A DNA stretch of 64,000 bases, taken from the NCBI RefSeq assembly GCF_021654165.1, contig NZ_JAKFZN010000003.1, positions 453,136 through 517,135 of the forward strand, in the 5' to 3' direction. The position numbers and the translations under genes were made by a program. Below the pieces are notes generated by a model that saw nothing but the letters and a program-made list of their open reading frames with translations, did no database searches and had not been told where the DNA came from. Origin of the DNA: Nereida sp. MMG025 (GTDB taxonomy: Bacteria; Pseudomonadota; Alphaproteobacteria; Rhodobacterales; Rhodobacteraceae). Positions 60,059 to 64,000 of the stretch are shown piece after piece (positions within the stretch are counted from its first letter, which is position 1; every line of letters starts with the position of its first letter).

Positions 60059-60514
60059 CTAGGCAGCCTTTAGGGCGGCTTTGATCCATAGTACTGCAAG
60101 CGCAAAGCTGATTACGGCGTTCCAAGTGGGCATGGAGAGGCCCGCGAATGCCCAAGCGATCTCATCGCACATGATGATTGTATTGGCGGCATTTGAATCG
60201 AGAAGGCTGTCGCCTGACAGCCCGCCGAGCCCGTTGCCTGAACATGAGCTCGGTCCGGGCCACCATTTTTGTTCAACGCCCGAGTGATAGGCGCCAAGGG
60301 CTGCGGTGGTCAGCGCGGCTGCTGCGCCAAGCCAGAGGAGCCATCTTGAGGGGACAAAAAAGAGCAATGCGCCGATAAGGATTGCAGCCGCATGAGGCCA
60401 GCGCTGCCATAGGCACATTTTGCAAGGCGCCAAGCCGCCAAGGTGCTGGAACGCATATGCGCCCAAAAGCAAGCCGAGCGAGCCAAGGGCCGCGATATGT
60501 GCGGTGCGGATCAC
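60059..60514 (-). CDS. dsbB: Disulfide bond formation protein B
   Basis: A 151-residue, four-helix quinone-linked oxidase for DsbA. CKMCLWQRWPH carries the first Cys pair, after helix 1. The second pair, in periplasmic loop 2, is Cys (GPSSCSGN) and a later Cys (IIMCDEI). The start is a GTG overlapping the stop of the upstream YqaA-like gene. Confidence 0.92.
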   Translation of the reverse strand: MIRTAHIAALGSLGLLLGAYAFQHLGGLAPCKMCLWQRWPHAAAILIGALLFFVPSRWLLWLGAAAALTTAALGAYHSGVEQKWWPGPSSCSGNGLGGLSGDSLLDSNAANTIIMCDEIAWAFAGLSMPTWNAVISFALAVLWIKAALKAA

Positions 60515-61089
60515 AGGAATTTAAGTGCGTAAAAGCCACCGATCAAAACGATGACAAAGAGGGTGAACATCAGCCCAAGACGCTTTTCGATGAAGTCTTT
60601 GATCGGCGCGCCGAACTTCCACAAAAGCGCTGCGACGATAAAGAACCGCAGACCCCGCGCGATGATGGAAGTGACAATGAATGTACCCAAGGGCATTGCG
60701 GTCCATCCCGACATGATGGTGATGACCTTGTAAGGAAATGGCGTGACACCTGCGACCAGAACCGCCCAGAAGCCCACGCCGTTGAAGCGGTCGTTGAAGG
60801 CTTCCATGCTGTCGGCCTTACCCATCGCTTCCAAAACAGGTTGCCCGACGGTTTCAAAGGCCAGCGCGCCGATTGCATAGCCCAACAGCCCGCCAAGTAC
60901 AGAGCTGACCAATGCAACGCCTGCAATCAGAAAGGCGCGCGAGGGGGCCGCCAAGATCATCGGGATCATCAAAATATCTGGCGGGATGGGAAAAACCGAG
61001 CTTTCAATAAAGGAAACAAAGGCCAAAACCCACAGCGCGCGGGGATGGTCTGCCATTGAAAGGGTCCAGTCGTAGAGTCTGCGGATCAT
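60511..61089 (-). CDS. YqaA/DedA-like VTT-domain membrane protein
   Basis: A 192-residue protein of the SNARE-associated/VTT (DedA) superfamily: FVSFIESSVFPIPPDILMIPM, VSSVLGGLLGYAIGALA and GVTPFPYKVITIMSGW are its motifs. Family members affect membrane lipid traffic and potential. Overlaps dsbB by 4 bases (GTGA), so they form a pair. Confidence 0.88.
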   Translation of the reverse strand: MIRRLYDWTLSMADHPRALWVLAFVSFIESSVFPIPPDILMIPMILAAPSRAFLIAGVALVSSVLGGLLGYAIGALAFETVGQPVLEAMGKADSMEAFNDRFNGVGFWAVLVAGVTPFPYKVITIMSGWTAMPLGTFIVTSIIARGLRFFIVAALLWKFGAPIKDFIEKRLGLMFTLFVIVLIGGFYALKFL

Positions 61090-61112
61090 GGCTGCTCGGC
61101 CTTTTTATGACG

Positions 61113-61182
61113 GTTAAACTGCACATGACGTTCCCAAGGCGCTGCGTCAAGGTTGTGTGCAGGGTTTGGTGCGTTAAACTGC
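61113..61182. promoter_or_regulatory. Direct repeat GTTAAACTGC in a divergent promoter region
   Basis: GTTAAACTGC occurs at 61113-61122 and again at 61173-61182, exactly 60 bases apart, in the 119-base gap between the YqaA-like gene (minus) and the metallopeptidase gene (plus). The spacing and location suggest paired binding sites for a regulator. Confidence 0.4.
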
Positions 61183-61208
61183 GTGGGTATTCACGGGAGA
61201 ACGACGCA

Positions 61209-62048
61209 ATGAAATGGCAGGGCCGACGCAGCAGCCGCAATATTGAAGACCGTCGCAAAATGGGCGGCGGCAAGGCCGCGGGTGGCGGGCTTGGTGTGCT
61301 GGCGATTGTTGTGATCGGGTATTTTCTGGGGGTTGATACGTCCTTTCTTCTTGATGGCCAGCAAGTGCAATCGGGGCAAAACGGTCAAATCAGCCAAGCC
61401 GACCAGCGCGCGGGTGAGTTCGCTGCCGTCACTTTGGCAGATACAGAAACCATCTGGGCAGAGATTTTCGCCACGCAGGTGGGAGACGCCTATGTGCCGC
61501 CCACTTTGGTGTTGTTCAAAGGTGCAACAAACAGTCCTTGCGGCGGGGCAGATGGTGCATCGGGGCCGTTTTACTGCCCCGCGGATCGAAAGGCCTATCT
61601 GGATACAGATTTCTTTGTCACGATGGAGCAGCGCCTTGGCGCGGGCGGTGATTTCGCGGCAGCTTATGTAATCGCCCATGAGGTCGCGCACCACGTCCAA
61701 AACGAGTTGGGTATTCTTGGTCAGGCCAATCGTATCCGTGCGCAGGCCTCGGAACGCGACGCCAATCTGATAAGTGTGCGGTTGGAGTTGCAGGCGGATT
61801 GTTATTCGGGGATCTGGGCACGGTATGCCCAAGAGCGGCTTGGCACATTGGAGCGTGGGGATTTGCAGGAGGCGTTAAATGCTGCCAAGCAAATCGGTGA
61901 TGACACGTTGCAACGCAACGCAGGCAAGCGCCCCAATCCGCATACCTTTACCCACGGCACATCCGATCAGCGCCAGCGCTGGTTTGCCAAAGGCTATGAA
62001 ACGGCCGATTTGCGGCAGTGCGATACCTTTGGCACGAACGCCCTCTGA
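61209..62048 (+). CDS. ypfJ: YpfJ-type neutral zinc metallopeptidase
   Basis: A 279-residue protein of the YpfJ/KPN_00742 family. A short basic start (KWQGRRSSRNIEDRRKMGG) and one anchor helix (about 30-48) lead to a periplasmic domain with the zinc motif HEVAHHVQNELG and downstream Glu/Asp (LELQADCYSGIWA). The family is conserved but uncharacterised. The ATG at 61209 follows GGGAG; the longer upstream reading is not supported. Confidence 0.88.
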   Translation: MKWQGRRSSRNIEDRRKMGGGKAAGGGLGVLAIVVIGYFLGVDTSFLLDGQQVQSGQNGQISQADQRAGEFAAVTLADTETIWAEIFATQVGDAYVPPTLVLFKGATNSPCGGADGASGPFYCPADRKAYLDTDFFVTMEQRLGAGGDFAAAYVIAHEVAHHVQNELGILGQANRIRAQASERDANLISVRLELQADCYSGIWARYAQERLGTLERGDLQEALNAAKQIGDDTLQRNAGKRPNPHTFTHGTSDQRQRWFAKGYETADLRQCDTFGTNAL

Positions 62049-62065
62049 CAAGAAACCGATCGCTT

Positions 62066-62647
62066 ATGCCCATTGCCAAACGCGCCCAAACTATTTTTGG
62101 TGCCCGCATCGAAACGATGGTGCGATGGCTTGCCTATGCTGGTGGGTTTATTTTGGTGGCGCTGGCCTTGGTGACTGTGGCGTCCATTACCACACGTCAG
62201 CTGTTTAACGCGCCCATACGGGGCGACTACGAGATTGTGGCGAATGGATGCGCGTTGGCCGTTTTCGCGTTTTTGCCCCTGTGTCATTACAAACGCGGAC
62301 ATGTGAGTGTTGATATTGTGGTCGACAGGTTGCCTGACCGCCTCAAGGCTGTGTTCGGACTGATTGGTGACGTGCTTATCGCAGGCGCATCGCTTTTGAT
62401 CCTCAGGCAGCTTTGGTTCGGATTTGGTGAGAAGTTTCCCTATGGCTCAGAAACAGTCCGCCAGACTTTGGGGATGGGATACAAACCATATTTTGCCGAA
62501 ACCACGTATGAGCTGCAGATTCCCGTCTGGATTCCCTATGGGCTGGCGTTGATCGGCGCGGCGATCTTTGCGGTGACCGCGCTTTATTGTGTGTGGCGTG
62601 CCTTGAACTGGGTGCTGGAGGGGCAAGAGCCCCATATGGGCTTATGA
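62066..62647 (+). CDS. dctQ: TRAP transporter small permease subunit DctQ
   Basis: A 193-residue four-helix protein with the family pattern TRQLFNAPIRGDYEIVANG and HYKRGHVSVDIVVDRLP. The ATG at 62066 is chosen by the domain boundary. The stop overlaps dctM by 4 bases. A binding-protein gene is not seen before it, so it may follow dctM beyond the window. Confidence 0.9.
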   Translation: MPIAKRAQTIFGARIETMVRWLAYAGGFILVALALVTVASITTRQLFNAPIRGDYEIVANGCALAVFAFLPLCHYKRGHVSVDIVVDRLPDRLKAVFGLIGDVLIAGASLLILRQLWFGFGEKFPYGSETVRQTLGMGYKPYFAETTYELQIPVWIPYGLALIGAAIFAVTALYCVWRALNWVLEGQEPHMGL

Positions 62648-63996
62648 GCGGTCTGGAGCTTGCCCTGAGCGGGTTTGGCTTGATGCTCTTGGGTATCTTT
62701 TTGCGGGTGCCCATTGCGATTGCGATGGGGCTGACCGGGTTTTTTGGCATCTGGTATGTGCTTGGCACGCCTGCGTCCCCTATGGCGCAGATGAAATCGC
62801 TGACCTATGAGACGTTTTCGAACCAGAGCCTCTCTATTATTCCGTTGTTTTTGTTGATGGGGCAGTTTGCAACAAAAACCGGCATGTCGGCGGCGCTGTT
62901 CAATGCGGCGAATGATTGGCTTGGTCATCGCAAAGGCGGGATTGCAATGGCTTCGGTCGGGGCCTGTGCGGGATTTGGTGCTGTCTGCGGCTCATCACTT
63001 GCCACGGCCTCGACCATGGGGCAGGTCGCATTGCCTGAGATGCGCAAGCGCGGCTATTCGGACAGCTTGTCGACAGGTGTTCTGGCCGCCGGCGGCACAC
63101 TTGGCATCCTGATACCGCCGTCCATTATTTTGGTGATCTACGCAATCATGGCAGAACAGAATATCGTTAAGATGTTCATGGCGGCGCTGGTTCCGGGGCT
63201 ATTGGCGGCCATTGGCTATATCCTGACCGTGGCGATTTATGTCCGTCTGCGCCCAGATGCTGCCACGACTGCACCGCGCAAACCCTATGCAGCGCGCTTC
63301 AAGACACTTGCGCGCACGTGGCCCGTTATTGCAATTTTCGTGCTGACCATGGGCGGAATTGTCGGTGACTGGAATTGGGTGAAGGACGGGACGCAAGCGC
63401 TGTTTACGCCGAATGAGGCGGCGGCTTTTGGGGCCGTGGCGACTGCGCTTTACGGCCTGGCAAACCGAAGCCTGACGTGGGCGCTGTTTTTGGAAGCGAT
63501 TATTGAGACGGCCAAAGCAACTGCAATGATCTTCTTCATCCTTCTGGGGGCCGAGATATTCAAAGGCTTCCTTGCTCTGACGCGGGCCCCCGATATGTTG
63601 GCCGACTGGGTCGCAACGCAGGGCTTTGCCCCGATCATGGTGCTGGCGGTGATGCTGTTGTGTTACCTGATCTTTGGCTGCGTCATGGACAGTCTTTCCA
63701 TGATCTTGCTTACCATCCCGATCTTTTTGCCGATCATAGAGGTGCTCGATTTTGGCATGTCGGCAGAGATGACGCTGATCTGGTTCGGTATATTGGCCCT
63801 TATCGTGGTGGAAGTTGGTTTGATCACGCCGCCCGTGGGCATGAACCTTTTTATTATCAATGGCGTGGCGCGCGACATTCCGATCAGCGCGACGTACCGC
63901 GGCGTTGCGCCGTTTGTGCTGTCTGATTTGATCCGGGTTGTGATCTTGGTCGCCTTTCCGCCGCTGACCCTGTGGTTGGTCGCCATGATGGTCTGA
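62644..63996 (+). CDS. dctM: TRAP transporter large permease subunit DctM
   Basis: A 450-residue DctM-family transporter with CGSSLATASTMGQVALPEM, GILIPPSIILVIYAIMAEQ and VGLITPPVGMNLFIINGV motifs. The ATG overlaps the dctQ stop (ATGA). Ends four bases before the edge of the window, so its partner dctP is probably outside. Substrate unknown. Confidence 0.92.
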   Translation: MSGLELALSGFGLMLLGIFLRVPIAIAMGLTGFFGIWYVLGTPASPMAQMKSLTYETFSNQSLSIIPLFLLMGQFATKTGMSAALFNAANDWLGHRKGGIAMASVGACAGFGAVCGSSLATASTMGQVALPEMRKRGYSDSLSTGVLAAGGTLGILIPPSIILVIYAIMAEQNIVKMFMAALVPGLLAAIGYILTVAIYVRLRPDAATTAPRKPYAARFKTLARTWPVIAIFVLTMGGIVGDWNWVKDGTQALFTPNEAAAFGAVATALYGLANRSLTWALFLEAIIETAKATAMIFFILLGAEIFKGFLALTRAPDMLADWVATQGFAPIMVLAVMLLCYLIFGCVMDSLSMILLTIPIFLPIIEVLDFGMSAEMTLIWFGILALIVVEVGLITPPVGMNLFIINGVARDIPISATYRGVAPFVLSDLIRVVILVAFPPLTLWLVAMMV

Positions 63997-64000
63997 TGGA

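Noticed and set aside
1..64000. CRISPR arrays, insertion sequences, prophage and tRNA genes
   Set aside because: No spaced identical repeats of CRISPR size, no transposase or integrase, no terminal inverted repeats and no tRNA-like cloverleaf ending in CCA context were seen by eye. A dedicated tRNA scan would be decisive.

Overview
The window reads as chromosomal core sequence from an alphaproteobacterium of the family Rhodobacteraceae, most likely the marine Roseobacter group. This is inferred from gene content: three TRAP transporter loci, a heterotetrameric sarcosine oxidase operon (soxBDAG), cytochrome c maturation system I with a separate ccmI, SufA/SufT, a spermidine/putrescine-type ABC transporter, GC-rich codon use and dense 4-bp ATGA/GTGA gene overlaps. 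I see no rRNA, tRNA, CRISPR array, insertion sequence, prophage or plasmid origin, and no gene-free stretch longer than 300 bases.

Layout. 1-2.4 kb: end of one TRAP operon (dctP 3' end, dctQ, dctM). 2.4-10.1 kb: housekeeping genes (tpiA, an isopenicillin-N-synthase-like oxygenase, sufA, sufT, a RimB-RimK fusion, an EamA carrier, tgt, a GNAT enzyme). 10.2-18 kb: a catabolic module. On the minus strand, a flavin-dependent SsuD-like monooxygenase, an aldo/keto reductase, a flavin reductase and a full TRAP transporter form one apparent operon; it diverges from a GntR/UTRA regulator and a Gfo/Idh/MocA dehydrogenase. 18-22.7 kb: a polyamine-type ABC transporter. 23-27.5 kb: dusA, a TauE/SafE permease, a putative dioxygenase, and ccmI-ruvX-DUF1289. 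27.7-33.2 kb: soxB-soxD-soxA-soxG with a small antisense membrane-protein gene between soxB and soxD. 33.3-40.1 kb: sodB, a host-attachment-family gene, rarD, a LOG-family enzyme, a LysM protein, an Atm1-like ABC exporter and an RTX-repeat protein. 40.2-45.2 kb: an RND efflux pump and its adaptor. 45.4-51.1 kb: a YfgM-like protein, bamB, der, a TspO-like protein and serS. 51.2-52.8 kb: a pentapeptide-repeat membrane protein whose AT-rich C-terminal part contrasts with everything around it. 53-62 kb: yajC-secD-secF, a second TauE, a Mth938-like protein, ccmABCDG, dsbB, a YqaA-like protein and a YpfJ-type metallopeptidase. 62-64 kb: another TRAP dctQ-dctM pair.

Two things stand out. First, the monooxygenase/aldo-keto reductase/flavin reductase/TRAP operon has the enzyme composition of an oxidative desulfonation pathway (compare SmoA/B/C of sulfoquinovose catabolism), but with TRAP uptake and no sulfoquinovosidase in view; its substrate is unknown. 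Second, intergenic regions carry a recurring set of small palindromic elements. One class is pairs of perfect hairpins whose arms differ completely between loci while the apex keeps a TTC...GAA core (12.8, 20.3, 49.1 and 56.0 kb). The other is a short near-identical tail (TATTT...GAAG), usually next to a hairpin at gene 3' ends (10.1, 18.0, 25.5, 37.3 and 60.0 kb). These look like dispersed RNA-level elements and are not explained by the protein genes.
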